From Levilactobacillus zymae (GTDB taxonomy: Bacteria > Bacillota > Bacilli > Lactobacillales > Lactobacillaceae): DNA of 64,000 bases. The stretch is from positions 1,550,001-1,614,000 of the forward strand of contig NZ_JAVLAS010000001.1 of assembly GCF_032190635.1 (NCBI RefSeq), written 5' to 3'. Of the stretch, positions 8,533 to 16,576 are shown one piece after another (positions within the stretch are counted from its first letter, which is position 1; the number at the start of each line of letters is the position of its first letter). A model generated the notes under the pieces. The model was given only the letters and a program-made list of their open reading frames with translations, ran no database searches and had not been told where the DNA came from. The translations under genes and the position numbers were made by a program.

Positions 8533-9339
8533 ATGGAAACGACACAGTTAAGCAACGGCGTCACCATCCCCATGTTAGGATTCGGGACCTACTTAATCGA
8601 CAGTAAGGACGTCCCCGCGGCCATCAAGACCGCCTTGGATGCCGGTTACCGGCATTTAGACTGTGCGCACATTTACGGCAACGAACCCGCCGTGGGTGCG
8701 GCCATCAAGGCGTCCGGCGTGGACCGGTCCGACCTGTTCATCACGTCGAAGGTCTGGAATGCCGACCAAGGTTACGACAAGACCTTAGCCGCCTTTGACA
8801 AGACGCTAAGCGACCTGGAATTAGACTACCTGGACCTGTACCTGATCCACTGGCCAAACGAAAAAGACTTCGACTTGACTTTAGACACTTGGCGCGCCCT
8901 CGAAACCCTTTACCAACAAAAGAAGGTGCGGGCTATCGGGGTCTCTAACTTCTCGCAAGACCAACTGGAAAAGGTCTTCGCCATGGCCAAGGTCAAGCCG
9001 ATGGTCAACCAAATCGAACGGCACCCGTACAAGGTCCAAGCCGCACTGGGCAAGTTCGACACGGACAACGGCATCGTCAACGAAGGGTATTCCCCAATTG
9101 GTCACGGTCACTTGATCCTAGAGGACCCCGTGATTACCAAGTTAGCGGCTAAGTACGGCAAGACGCCGGCCCAAATCGTTTTGCGGTGGCAAGTCGACAC
9201 TGGTTTCGTGGTCTTCCCGAAGTCTTCGAAGCCGGCGCGGGTCAAGGAAAACTTTGAAATCTCTGGGTTTAACCTGACCGCCGATGAAATCAAGGAAATC
9301 AACGGCTTAGACCAAGATAAGCATTTAAACTACGACTAA
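8533..9339 (+). CDS. Aldo/keto reductase (2,5-diketo-gluconate reductase type)
   Basis: A 268-residue soluble NADPH-dependent AKR. The catalytic tetrad is visible: Asp in GYRHLDCAHIYGNE, Tyr in the same segment, Lys in FITSKVWN and His in LYLIHWPNEKD. The cofactor loop VFPKSSKPARVKEN near residue 230 is standard. It should reduce aldehydes or ketones, possibly methylglyoxal or diketo acids. ATG 8533 is preferred over an upstream in-frame ATG because AGCGAGG lies at the right distance. A strong terminator follows. Confidence 0.9.
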   Translation: METTQLSNGVTIPMLGFGTYLIDSKDVPAAIKTALDAGYRHLDCAHIYGNEPAVGAAIKASGVDRSDLFITSKVWNADQGYDKTLAAFDKTLSDLELDYLDLYLIHWPNEKDFDLTLDTWRALETLYQQKKVRAIGVSNFSQDQLEKVFAMAKVKPMVNQIERHPYKVQAALGKFDTDNGIVNEGYSPIGHGHLILEDPVITKLAAKYGKTPAQIVLRWQVDTGFVVFPKSSKPARVKENFEISGFNLTADEIKEINGLDQDKHLNYD

Positions 9340-9358
9340 ACCGTTTAAACGTTAGTCA

Positions 9359-9411
9359 ACGAGCACCGTTCGACCTGATATGGTTATCAGGTTGGGCGGT
9401 GCTCGTTTTTG
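9359..9411 (+). terminator. Intrinsic terminator of the aldo/keto reductase gene
   Basis: ACGAGCACCG pairs with CGGTGCTCGT, with an inner helix CCTGATA/TATCAGG, followed by T5. Confidence 0.9.
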
Positions 9412-9552
9412 GGTGACATGATTTGGGCTCAGTTTGACTACGGTTTAGAATTTTAGTCATCATTTTCTTCTCTGCCAATCCAGCCCTTTACAGCGCCCCC
9501 TAAAACCTGCTATAAAAGAACTAACACTTTACCAAAAGAGAGGACCTTACCC

Positions 9553-9975
9553 ATGCAACGAAAATATCGTGATTACTTTGCCTACCTGAAGACCATCAAC
9601 CCGGACCCCAACGCGTCGTTTATCGCGGTCAGCCCGGCCAACGTGCAAAAGACCGACCCCGAGAAGTTTGCGACGCTGACCGCCCGAGCCGGTCGGCGGT
9701 GGGGCGTCATCCTGTTTCACGCCCTGTACGGTAACAAGACCACCAAGAAGACCCACGTTCCGTACGCGGTGGTCCACGACGACACCTTCGCGCACGACTG
9801 GGACGGCATCGACCGGGGCGAATTTGACGCCGACGTGGCCATTTTAGTTCAGTGCCAAATGCTGCAGGTCAAGGAAGTTCAAGGCTTAACGCGGCTCATT
9901 ATGCGTTATCCCGAACCACTGGCGAGTCTGGCCGACCTGCGAATCAAGGGCATCGACCAGATCAATCCCGGTTAA
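9553..9975 (+). CDS. Conserved-looking protein of unknown function
   Basis: I do not recognise this 140-residue protein. It has no signal peptide or transmembrane helix. It is mixed alpha/beta with a basic central part (RAGRRWGV, GNKTTKKTHV) and a C-terminal acidic/hydrophobic half. Codon use is like the neighbours and the frame is open with a good start (ATG 9553, AGAGAGG upstream), so it is a real gene. It stands alone between a terminator and the leader transcript at 9988. Confidence 0.65.
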   Translation: MQRKYRDYFAYLKTINPDPNASFIAVSPANVQKTDPEKFATLTARAGRRWGVILFHALYGNKTTKKTHVPYAVVHDDTFAHDWDGIDRGEFDADVAILVQCQMLQVKEVQGLTRLIMRYPEPLASLADLRIKGIDQINPG

Positions 9976-9987
9976 CCTTAACCGGCC

Positions 9988-10016
9988 TTGACAGGGGCCA
10001 ACCAGAACATTATAGT
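9988..10016 (+). promoter_or_regulatory. Sigma-A promoter of the leader transcript
   Basis: TTGACA (9988-9993) and TATAGT (10011-10016) are separated by exactly 17 bases. Transcription should start near 10023, just upstream of the leader peptide ribosome site. Confidence 0.85.
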
Positions 10017-10046
10017 TAGATTAAGAATTAATGAGGAGCTCATCAT

Positions 10047-10109
10047 ATGACATTATTGGGAATCACGTTAAACGGTAACTCGCGTTTCGCCTTTTGGTAT
10101 TTTCGCTAG
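10047..10109 (+). CDS. Leader peptide ending in an aromatic run
   Basis: The ORF has a strong ribosome site (GAGGAG, 10033-10038) eight bases before ATG 10047. It encodes 20 residues, MTLLGITLNGNSRFAFWYFR, then TAG. Five of the last seven residues are Phe, Trp or Tyr. Leader peptides rich in the regulated amino acid are the hallmark of ribosome-mediated attenuation (trp, phe, his operons of enterics). The genes behind it encode an aminotransferase and a 2-hydroxyacid dehydrogenase, enzymes suited to aromatic amino acid breakdown, so the match of codons to pathway is meaningful. The regulatory role is an inference. Confidence 0.7.
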   Translation: MTLLGITLNGNSRFAFWYFR

Positions 10110-10243
10110 TGTTTGTGCCCGCTACTGAGGTGCAAACACGATTCTGTGCTTTGCATCGATGCGGCGTGCCAAAAGTTTTTTGTGAGGTCCCAACGCCCAT
10201 GGATGTATTTCAATCCAGGGGTGCCATTATCGGATTTTTAAGC

Positions 10244-10283
10244 AACACACCCTTGGTTTAACCAGCTAAGGGTGTGTTTTTTA
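10244..10283 (+). terminator. Strong terminator between leader and aminotransferase gene
   Basis: AACACACCCTT pairs with AAGGGTGTGTT over 11 bp, with a run of T after it. It lies 50 bases before the structural gene, so the operon needs readthrough or another promoter. This fits an attenuator. Confidence 0.9.
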
Positions 10284-10332
10284 TTGATCATATTGCTGCC
10301 ACCATTGATCCACAATCTGAGGAGGAATGCTT

Positions 10333-11532
10333 ATGTCCATTAGTCCCGAAAGCTTAACCCACCACATGAATCGTGCCATCGCCGGAATTCAACCGTCCGA
10401 CATCTTGGCCTTCAACGCCGAAATTGCCAACATCCCCGGTATCGTCCGCTTGACGCTGGGCGAACCCGATTTCAATACGCCCGAACACGTCAAACAGGCC
10501 GCCATTCGCAGTATCGAAAACAACGAGAGCCACTACGCACCGTCTAACGGGACGCCGGCGTTGCGGCAGGCCGCGGCGAACTTCTTAGCCACCAAATACG
10601 ACCTACACTACGACCCGGCCACCGAAGTCATCGTCACGGCCGGGGCCACTGAGGGAATTTACACGGCGTTAACGTCGATCTTAAATCCTGGCGACGAGGT
10701 CCTGATCCCCACGCCGATTTTCCCACTCTACATCGCCGTGGCGCAGGTCAACGGGGCCGTGCCAGTCTTCATGGACACGTCGGCGGACGGGTTCGTCTTA
10801 ACGCCCGAAAAGCTAAAGGCCACCTTGGCCGCCCATCCCAAGACCAAGGCCGTCGTGCTCAACTTTCCGTCGAATCCGACCGGCGTAACTTACCGGGCCA
10901 CCGACTTGCAGGCGTTAGCCGCTGTCTTGGCCGATCAGCCGGTCTTCGTCTTATCCGACGAAAGCTACAGCGAACTGACCTACGGGGCGACCCACGTGTC
11001 GATCGCACAATACCTACCGGACCAAACTATTCTGCTCAACGGGGTCTCCAAATCCCACGCGATGACCGGTTGGCGGATTGGTCTGATGTGTGCGCCAAAG
11101 GCCATCACAGCCCAACTGGGCAAGATTCACCAATTCACGATCACGTCGACCACCACGAACGCCCAGGCTGCGGCGACCGAAGCGCTGGCTAACGGTCTCG
11201 ATGACGGACAAAAAATGAAACAGGAATACCAGGCGCGCCGCGATTACCTGGTGGCCGCGCTGGACCAGATTGGGTTCAAGTCGGCGAAGCCGGAAGGGGC
11301 GTTCTACCTCTTCAGTAAGATTCCGGCTGGCCTGCCGCAAGACAGTATGGCCTTCTGTCGCGAACTGGCCCACGAGGCCCGCGTGGCGTTGATTCCCGGG
11401 AGTTCGTTTGGCCCCGGTGGGGAAGGCTACGTGCGGATCAGTTACGCCGCTTCCATGGCCGACTTGAAAACGGCCGTCGAGCGGATGACGGCTTACGTGG
11501 CGGCGAAGGGCTTAACCAAGGAGGAATCGTAA
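10333..11532 (+). CDS. PLP aminotransferase class I (aromatic type likely)
   Basis: The 399-residue fold-type I aminotransferase moves the amino group of an amino acid to a 2-oxo acid. The PLP lysine is in SKSHAMTGWRIG (near 238), the substrate arginine in GYVRISYA near the C terminus, and NFPSNPTGV and SDESYSEL are family motifs. It fits the AraT/PatA branch used for aromatic and branched amino acids in lactobacilli. I prefer ATG 10333 because GGAGGA abuts the upstream ATG at 10327. A D-2-hydroxyacid dehydrogenase follows two bases after the stop, which would reduce the 2-oxo product. An attenuator-like leader precedes it. Confidence 0.88.
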   Translation: MSISPESLTHHMNRAIAGIQPSDILAFNAEIANIPGIVRLTLGEPDFNTPEHVKQAAIRSIENNESHYAPSNGTPALRQAAANFLATKYDLHYDPATEVIVTAGATEGIYTALTSILNPGDEVLIPTPIFPLYIAVAQVNGAVPVFMDTSADGFVLTPEKLKATLAAHPKTKAVVLNFPSNPTGVTYRATDLQALAAVLADQPVFVLSDESYSELTYGATHVSIAQYLPDQTILLNGVSKSHAMTGWRIGLMCAPKAITAQLGKIHQFTITSTTTNAQAAATEALANGLDDGQKMKQEYQARRDYLVAALDQIGFKSAKPEGAFYLFSKIPAGLPQDSMAFCRELAHEARVALIPGSSFGPGGEGYVRISYAASMADLKTAVERMTAYVAAKGLTKEES

Positions 11533-11534
11533 CG

Positions 11535-12527
11535 ATGAAAATTTTAATGTACAGCGTACGGCCCGACGAACAGGCCGCCATTCACGACTGGGCGGACCGG
11601 CATCAGGTCCAGGTCGATACCAACGACTTGGAGTTTCACCCGGATACGGCGCATCTGGTCCAAGGGTATGACGGTCTAATCATCCAACAACGTAGCGCCA
11701 TCGGGGATGACCCCAGCGTCTACCAGCAGTTGGCCGACTGGGGCCTTCAGCAACTGACCAGCCGGACCGCCGGGGTGGACACCATCGACGTGGCGGCGGC
11801 CAAGGCGGCCGGGCTAACGGTGACCAACGTGCCGGCCTATTCTCCGAATTCGGTGGCCGAAATGGCGGTCGCCCAGACCATGCGGCTGATTCGCAACCTG
11901 GAACTGTTCGACCGGCGCATCGGCCAGCAGAACTTCCAGTGGGCCGGGCTGCAGGCCCGCGAGATTCGCTCGTTAACCGTCGGCATCATCGGGGCCGGCC
12001 GCATCGGGGGCGTGGCCGCCCGGTTGTTTCACGGGTTAGGCGCCAAGGTGATTGCCTTTGACCCGGTCCACCACACCGAATTAACGGACGTGTTAACCTA
12101 CGTGGATACGAAAGAAGACCTGTTGCGCCAAGCCGACGTGGTGGACCTCCACGTGGACCTGAACCCCACGTCGCAGGGGTTACTGGACGCGGCGGCGTTC
12201 AAGCAGATGAAAAATGACGCCTTCGTGGTCAACGCCTCACGGGGACCGGTCATCGTGACGGCCGATTTGGTCGCCGCCTTAAAGGCCGGGGAACTGGCCG
12301 GGGCGGCGCTCGACACGGTCGAAGGCGAAGCGGCGTTATTTAACCAGGACCACTCCGACGACATATTACAAGACCCGTTGATCGCCCAGTTGATGCAGAT
12401 GCCTAACGTGATGATCACCCCGCACGTGGGTTTTTACACCAACCTGGCCGTCAAGAACATGGTCGACATCAGTCTCGATGACGTGTTGACTATCGTGCAG
12501 GGCGGGACCAGCGACCACACGATTTAA
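11535..12527 (+). CDS. D-2-hydroxyacid dehydrogenase (D-HicDH/phenyllactate type)
   Basis: The 330-residue NAD-dependent enzyme reduces 2-oxo acids to D-2-hydroxy acids. The cofactor motif GIIGAGRIGG lies near residue 150; the catalytic Arg is in NASRGPVI, the Glu in the DTVEGE region and the His in TPHVGFYT near 297. With the upstream aminotransferase it would turn amino acids such as phenylalanine into hydroxy acids such as phenyllactate, recycling NADH. D-lactate or D-hydroxyisocaproate are alternative products. The short gap to the aminotransferase indicates one transcript. Confidence 0.88.
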   Translation: MKILMYSVRPDEQAAIHDWADRHQVQVDTNDLEFHPDTAHLVQGYDGLIIQQRSAIGDDPSVYQQLADWGLQQLTSRTAGVDTIDVAAAKAAGLTVTNVPAYSPNSVAEMAVAQTMRLIRNLELFDRRIGQQNFQWAGLQAREIRSLTVGIIGAGRIGGVAARLFHGLGAKVIAFDPVHHTELTDVLTYVDTKEDLLRQADVVDLHVDLNPTSQGLLDAAAFKQMKNDAFVVNASRGPVIVTADLVAALKAGELAGAALDTVEGEAALFNQDHSDDILQDPLIAQLMQMPNVMITPHVGFYTNLAVKNMVDISLDDVLTIVQGGTSDHTI

Positions 12528-12540
12528 ATCAAACATCATG

Positions 12541-12578
12541 AGCCCCACCCCTAAACGCTGACTTGGGGTGGGGCTTTG
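12541..12578 (+). terminator. Intrinsic terminator of the aminotransferase operon
   Basis: AGCCCCACCC pairs with GGGTGGGGCT, followed by a short T run. Confidence 0.85.
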
Positions 12579-12610
12579 CACGTTAATCGATCTATAAGAA
12601 TTATTTTTAA

Positions 12611-12682
12611 GTTATAACGATATATATGCTTTGTGTCAAGGGAATGCTAAACAGTTGACATTCAATGTTATAACATTAAAAT
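12611..12682 (+). promoter_or_regulatory. Promoter with GTTATAAC operators for AbrB-Doc
   Basis: TTGACA (12655-12660) and TAAAAT (12677-12682) are 16 bases apart. The spacer holds the perfect palindrome ATGTTATAACAT (12665-12676). Its core GTTATAAC occurs again at 12611-12618. Two copies around a promoter suggest cooperative autorepression by the AbrB-type antitoxin. Confidence 0.7.
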
Positions 12683-12740
12683 GTAGATTAAATTGATGCT
12701 TCAGTTAAACAGGCATGCCTGGTGAAAGGAGTTAATAACT

Positions 12741-12992
12741 ATGGATAATGTCAAAGATGATCTCAAGCGAAACGTCATTCAGGTTGGCAATTCTATTGGG
12801 ATGACGATTCCCAAGAAAATTGCTGACGAAATGGCACTTTCCACTGATTCAAAAGTCCAAATCGTGCCCACTGACCAGGGCTTCTTGGTAACCAAACTGG
12901 AGAATGCGGATCCTGATTTTGTGGAAGCCATGAACTACTCATTTGATAAGTATCACGAAACCTTGGAAATGCTTCGTAAGGGCGACGAATAA
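12741..12992 (+). CDS. AbrB/MazE-type antitoxin
   Basis: The 83-residue protein has an N-terminal SpoVT/AbrB swapped-hairpin DNA-binding domain (VIQVGNSIGMTIPKKIADEM, residues about 11-30) and an acidic C-terminal tail (about 55-83) suited to bind and block the toxin. A ribosome site AAAGGAG precedes ATG 12741. It overlaps the toxin start by the sequence TAATG, so the two are co-translated. Doc toxins are classically paired with Phd; here the partner is AbrB-like. Confidence 0.85.
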   Translation: MDNVKDDLKRNVIQVGNSIGMTIPKKIADEMALSTDSKVQIVPTDQGFLVTKLENADPDFVEAMNYSFDKYHETLEMLRKGDE

Positions 12993-13384
12993 TGCGTTAT
13001 TTATCAGCGAATGAACTCGTTCAACTCAACCAAAAGGTCCTTTCGGCGTCAAATCAAGTCTCACAAATTCGAAATGCTAAGGGATTAGGCTCAATCGAGG
13101 CCTTACCGCGTCAATCATTTTTTGGCACCGAAGCCTATCCCAAGCTCTCTCAAAAACTAGGAATCGTTTTCATCAAAATCATCAATCTACATCCCTTTGC
13201 TGATGGGAATAAACGGACCGCAGTCCTGGCTTTATCGGTTATGGCGCGGTTAAATAACTATGATTTAACTTTTTCGATTGTTGACTTAAATGATTTTGCT
13301 TTAATGGTTGCCCAATTGGAGGATGGCCAATTAGATTATGACCAAGTTTTTCAAACGATTGCGACGCACTTAAAACAAAGATGA
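12992..13384 (+). CDS. doc: Doc/Fic-family toxin
   Basis: A 130-residue single-domain Fic fold protein. The active-site motif HPFADGNKRTA (near residues 65-75) is intact. Doc enzymes phosphorylate EF-Tu, other Fic proteins add AMP; the short length and antitoxin pairing favour Doc. An N-terminal segment similar to LIHRQALSEPAYP-type Doc proteins is visible as GSIEALPRQ. It is coupled to the AbrB-type antitoxin. A bidirectional terminator follows. Confidence 0.88.
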   Translation: MRYLSANELVQLNQKVLSASNQVSQIRNAKGLGSIEALPRQSFFGTEAYPKLSQKLGIVFIKIINLHPFADGNKRTAVLALSVMARLNNYDLTFSIVDLNDFALMVAQLEDGQLDYDQVFQTIATHLKQR

Positions 13385-13442
13385 TTTGATTTATAAGATC
13401 TACGCAAAAGCGGGGCCTTAATTTCACTCATCACTGTAAGCT

Positions 13443-13488
13443 AAACACGCTACCCCAACGTTATCGAAACCGTCAGGGTAGCGTGTTT
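13443..13488. terminator. Bidirectional terminator
   Basis: AAACACGCTACCC pairs with GGGTAGCGTGTTT over 13 bp. It lies between the converging toxin gene and the Crp-type regulator. Confidence 0.9.
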
Positions 13489-13492
13489 AAAT

Positions 13493-14083
13493 TTATTCTG
13501 GTGGCGTTTCCCGACCCAACCGGGAGCGAATCCGGCTCAACGACACGGGCGTCATCCCCAGGTAGGTCGCAATCTCGTGGAGCAGCACCCGATCGAGCAC
13601 CTCGGAATTGTCGGCGACCAAGGCCTGATAGCGCCCGGTCGGGGTCCTTTGCAGCTGGGTGTAGACCCGTTGACGGTAGGCCATGAACCGCTCGCACAAC
13701 CACCGATTGAGGCTGGTTTCGAATTCCGGGTAGGCTTGCCGAAGAGTATCGAAGTCCGTCTTAGATAAGACCAATAGCGTCGTGGGTTCCAGGCTGGTGA
13801 TCGCCGATTCGCTGGGGCGCTGCAGGTAGAAGCTTTCAAACGACGCGACGGGTTGGTTCTCGAAGAAAAACTGAAACGTGATGTCCCGGCCGCTGGCGGT
13901 GGTCCGCCACATGCGCAAGCTACCCTGAACGATCAAATAGAGGTTGGTGGCCACGTCGCCGGCCGCTAGTAACGTGGTCTGGGCGGGGATTGAATCCGTT
14001 TTAAATTTAGATTGAACGCTGGTCCAGTGCGCCGCTAACTCGGGAAACTGGGCCCGTAAATAGGCGGGTAATTCAATTGCCAT
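13493..14083 (-). CDS. Crp/Fnr-family transcriptional regulator
   Basis: The ~196-residue protein has a cyclic-nucleotide-binding-like beta barrel (residues about 25-115) and a C-terminal winged helix with LHEIATYLGMTPVSLSRIRS near 165-185. No cluster of cysteines for an Fe-S centre is seen, so oxygen sensing of the FNR type is unlikely. The ATG at 14083, with GGAG eight bases upstream, is preferred over the ATG at 14107. It is divergent from the flavoprotein gene at 14178, its probable target. Confidence 0.85.
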   Translation of the reverse strand: MAIELPAYLRAQFPELAAHWTSVQSKFKTDSIPAQTTLLAAGDVATNLYLIVQGSLRMWRTTASGRDITFQFFFENQPVASFESFYLQRPSESAITSLEPTTLLVLSKTDFDTLRQAYPEFETSLNRWLCERFMAYRQRVYTQLQRTPTGRYQALVADNSEVLDRVLLHEIATYLGMTPVSLSRIRSRLGRETPPE

Positions 14084-14177
14084 GGTTTTCACTCCATCCC
14101 TTAACATTTGTTAATGCGTGACCGGGGGCCCGCGGGTAAACTAAAGCCATCAAATTCGATAAAGAGGGCTTTTAACT

Positions 14178-14771
14178 ATGAAAACAGTGATTATCTTTGA
14201 CCATCCCGACACGGCTGCGGCCAGTGAAAACGTGCCTCACCACCGGGCCTTCCTCGCGGCGTTGGCCCGCCAGGTCACCCAACAACTTGCAGTGCAGCAC
14301 CAAGAAGTCGATCTGATCGACCTGCACGCCGACCGCTTTGACCCGGTGATGTCGGTGGCCGAGCTGGGCCGTTGGCGTCAGGGCAAGCCGGTCAACGACC
14401 AGGTGGCCGATTATCAGCAGCGCCTGTTAGCGGCCGACCAGATCATCTTCATGTTTCCGGTCTGGTGGGAGGTCATGCCGGCGATGACCAAGGGCTTTTT
14501 GGATAAGGTCTACGCCAAGGGGCAACTCTACGCGGCCCCCTCGATGGAAACGAAACTGGTCAAGCACCCCCAGATTCGGATCATCACCACCATGAGCACA
14601 CCCAACTGGGCGTACCGCTGGGTGTTCGGTGCCCCGTTGATCAAGGCACTCCGGTGCGGGACGTTTTATAAGACCCGGCTGTGGCACGTGCGGTGGCAAA
14701 ACTTCGCTCAGGTCGAGAAAAAATCGTTAGCTCAGCGACAACAACTACTAGCTCACTTCACCTTAAAATAA
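14178..14771 (+). CDS. NAD(P)H oxidoreductase, flavodoxin-like fold
   Basis: The 197-residue protein belongs to the NQO1/KefF/MdaB-like flavodoxin-fold family. FPVWWEVMPAMTKGFLDKV near residues 93-111 is the family signature around the FMN/FAD site. It likely reduces quinones or similar electrophiles with NAD(P)H in the cytosol. AGAGGG precedes ATG 14178. A terminator follows. The divergent Crp-type gene probably regulates it. Confidence 0.85.
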   Translation: MKTVIIFDHPDTAAASENVPHHRAFLAALARQVTQQLAVQHQEVDLIDLHADRFDPVMSVAELGRWRQGKPVNDQVADYQQRLLAADQIIFMFPVWWEVMPAMTKGFLDKVYAKGQLYAAPSMETKLVKHPQIRIITTMSTPNWAYRWVFGAPLIKALRCGTFYKTRLWHVRWQNFAQVEKKSLAQRQQLLAHFTLK

Positions 14772-14783
14772 CTGACTTTATCG

Positions 14784-14814
14784 AACGGGCGCCGGATAGC
14801 GGGGCCCGTTTTTG
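14784..14814 (+). terminator. Intrinsic terminator
   Basis: AACGGGCgCC pairs with GGgGCCCGTT, followed by T5. Confidence 0.8.
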
Positions 14815-15190
14815 GGTGAGCGCCGAAAGACCGGTCCGGCTGGTGAATGGGGAGCAGCAGGAATGGCTTTGAGCGCACAGAATGGAACTGGCATTAGCGA
14901 GATCCACGAAGCACCAGCTTAAAGCTAACCTATCGTTATTATGCGCTTAATTTTCAAATGTTGGTGAATTCTGGTTCACGATTAGTCACCAAACTAGGCG
15001 AAAGGGCCACTTTAAGTGGTTAAGGAGCTAGTTAAAAGACGTTCATTAACCTTTTGCGGTCTGTTTTCAAACAATTTAAACTTTTTGAAAAAAGTTAACC
15101 GTAAGCCATTGTATTTCAATTAGAAATAGATTAATATCTCATTAAAGAAAACGAGATATTCTCATTTTCCTTGATTTATGTTGGGAGCTG
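14815..15190. other. Intergenic region with small dyads
   Basis: This 376-base stretch before the permease holds several inverted repeats but no gene: CCACTTTAAGTGG near 15020, AACTTTTTGAAAAAAGTT near 15080 and AATATCTC/GAGATATT at 15133-15160. The last lies just before the permease ribosome site and could be an operator. I recognise no riboswitch or T-box. Confidence 0.35.
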
Positions 15191-16576
15191 ATGCGAATGG
15201 TACCTGATGATTCGAAGAAAATTTCGATGATCGAAGTCTTTGCGCTGTCGATTGCGACGGTGGCTCCGACCGGGGCGATGGCGTTTAATACCACGACGGC
15301 TGCTTCGGTTGCGGGGGTCAATATTCCAATTTCATTTTTAATTGGGGCGTTGGCCCTGTTGTTAGTGGGTCTGTGTTTTGCGCAGCTATCACGGCAGATT
15401 GCCAACGAAGGTTCCGTCTACGCGTATAATCGTGAGGCTTTAGGTGAGCGGGCCGGGTTTATGACCGGCTGGGCGCTAACGTTGACCTATATTTGTTTTT
15501 CGGCCGGGACGGCGGGGCTGACGGCTGATTTTGGCAGTACGTTTTTAAGCCACTTTGGTCTACACGTGGCGCCCAGTTTTTTAGGGATTGTGTTTACGTT
15601 GTTGGTTTGGTTCATTATGTTCTTTGGCCTGAAATTGACCAGTCGCATTGCGTTAGTTGCTGAAATTATTTCCGTTTGCATCGTGATGTTTCTCTCGGTC
15701 GTTATTCTATTGAAGACCCCATTATCGGCTAAGCCGTTTATCGAACACCATAACACGGTGGGGGTGGGCCAAGGGATGGTTTACGCCATTCTGTGCTTCG
15801 CCGGTTTTGAAGGCTCCAGTACCGTCGCTGTGCGGGCCCGTGAACCTAAAAAGGCGGTGCCCCGCGCCATCTTAATCACGATTATTGGGGCGGCGATTTT
15901 TTACGTCTTTGTCAGTTATGCGCAAGTCATCGGATTTGGCGTTGCCCACGTGAAGAATCTCGCGACGGCCTCCGCGCCTTTAAACACGTTAGCGGTCACC
16001 TATCTGGGCAACGGAATGGCCACCGTGATTGATCTGGCGACCCTGATGAGTTGCTTTGCGGCTTATTTAGGGAGCCTAAACGCCTGTGCCTTTATGTTCT
16101 TTGCCCTCAGTAATCAAGGTTATCTGCCGCGAGGACTGGGGAAATTTGACGTCAAGTTGAACAGTCCTAAGAATGCGGTCAATACCGTGGCCGTGATTTG
16201 TTTAATCCTTTATGCCTTGATTGGGATACCGTTTGGTCCGGAACAGCTTTATGCGAGTCTAGCGACCATCGGGGCCCTAAGCTTACTGATCGTTTATATG
16301 TTGGTCTGCGTCGGCACGTTCTTTTACTTTCACCGGAGCACGACTTTACACTTTTCCATCTGGCAGCACGCTATCTTACCGGCCGTGGGACTACTCATCT
16401 TGGTTTTTCCGTTGTGGAGCAATCTCTACCCGGTTCCCAAGTACCCGATGAATCTGTATCCGTACGTGGTCATCGTGTGGTTGCTAGTGGGCGTGTTGAT
16501 GGGGCTTCATCATACCATTAAGGCCAAGCCCACGACCAGGGGACTGGCCAACTGGGGTAAGTGGCAAATTCTATAA
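15191..16576 (+). CDS. APC-superfamily amino acid permease, stop codon altered by IS
   Basis: The 461-residue protein has about 12 predicted transmembrane helices and the family start VFALSIATVAPTGAMAFNTT. APC permeases import amino acids with protons or by exchange; the substrate is unknown. GGGAG lies five bases before ATG 15191. The IS30 element at 16563 entered inside the natural stop: the original end was AAG TGA, and now AAG TGG CAA ATT CTA TAA adds Trp-Gln-Ile-Leu. The protein is otherwise whole. It formerly formed an operon with the proline iminopeptidase at 17635. Confidence 0.9.
   Translation: MRMVPDDSKKISMIEVFALSIATVAPTGAMAFNTTTAASVAGVNIPISFLIGALALLLVGLCFAQLSRQIANEGSVYAYNREALGERAGFMTGWALTLTYICFSAGTAGLTADFGSTFLSHFGLHVAPSFLGIVFTLLVWFIMFFGLKLTSRIALVAEIISVCIVMFLSVVILLKTPLSAKPFIEHHNTVGVGQGMVYAILCFAGFEGSSTVAVRAREPKKAVPRAILITIIGAAIFYVFVSYAQVIGFGVAHVKNLATASAPLNTLAVTYLGNGMATVIDLATLMSCFAAYLGSLNACAFMFFALSNQGYLPRGLGKFDVKLNSPKNAVNTVAVICLILYALIGIPFGPEQLYASLATIGALSLLIVYMLVCVGTFFYFHRSTTLHFSIWQHAILPAVGLLILVFPLWSNLYPVPKYPMNLYPYVVIVWLLVGVLMGLHHTIKAKPTTRGLANWGKWQIL

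Larger units (their letters stand above)
10020..10326 (+). ncRNA. Attenuator-type leader RNA before aminotransferase operon
   Basis: The leader of about 300 bases contains the 20-codon ORF, a hairpin overlapping its stop (GTGTTTG 10109-10115 with CAAACAC 10133-10139), a GCATCGATGC palindrome, a hairpin near 10197-10222 (CCCATGGAT with ATCCAGGGG, one mismatch) and a strong terminator (10244-10283). CTTTTGG inside the ORF (10091-10097) can pair with CCAAAAG (10169-10175), which is followed by T6. The layout suggests ribosome-dependent attenuation of the downstream operon. A separate short RNA that simply ends at the terminator is the alternative. Confidence 0.6.

Noticed and set aside
10109..10230. 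A lysine or other known riboswitch in the leader before the aminotransferase
   Set aside because: A GAGGTGC string is present, but the conserved core and helices of the lysine riboswitch are not; the ORF plus terminator explains the leader better.
14681..14872. A 63-residue plus-strand frame over the end of the flavoprotein gene
   Set aside because: It crosses a strong terminator and has no ribosome site or domain.
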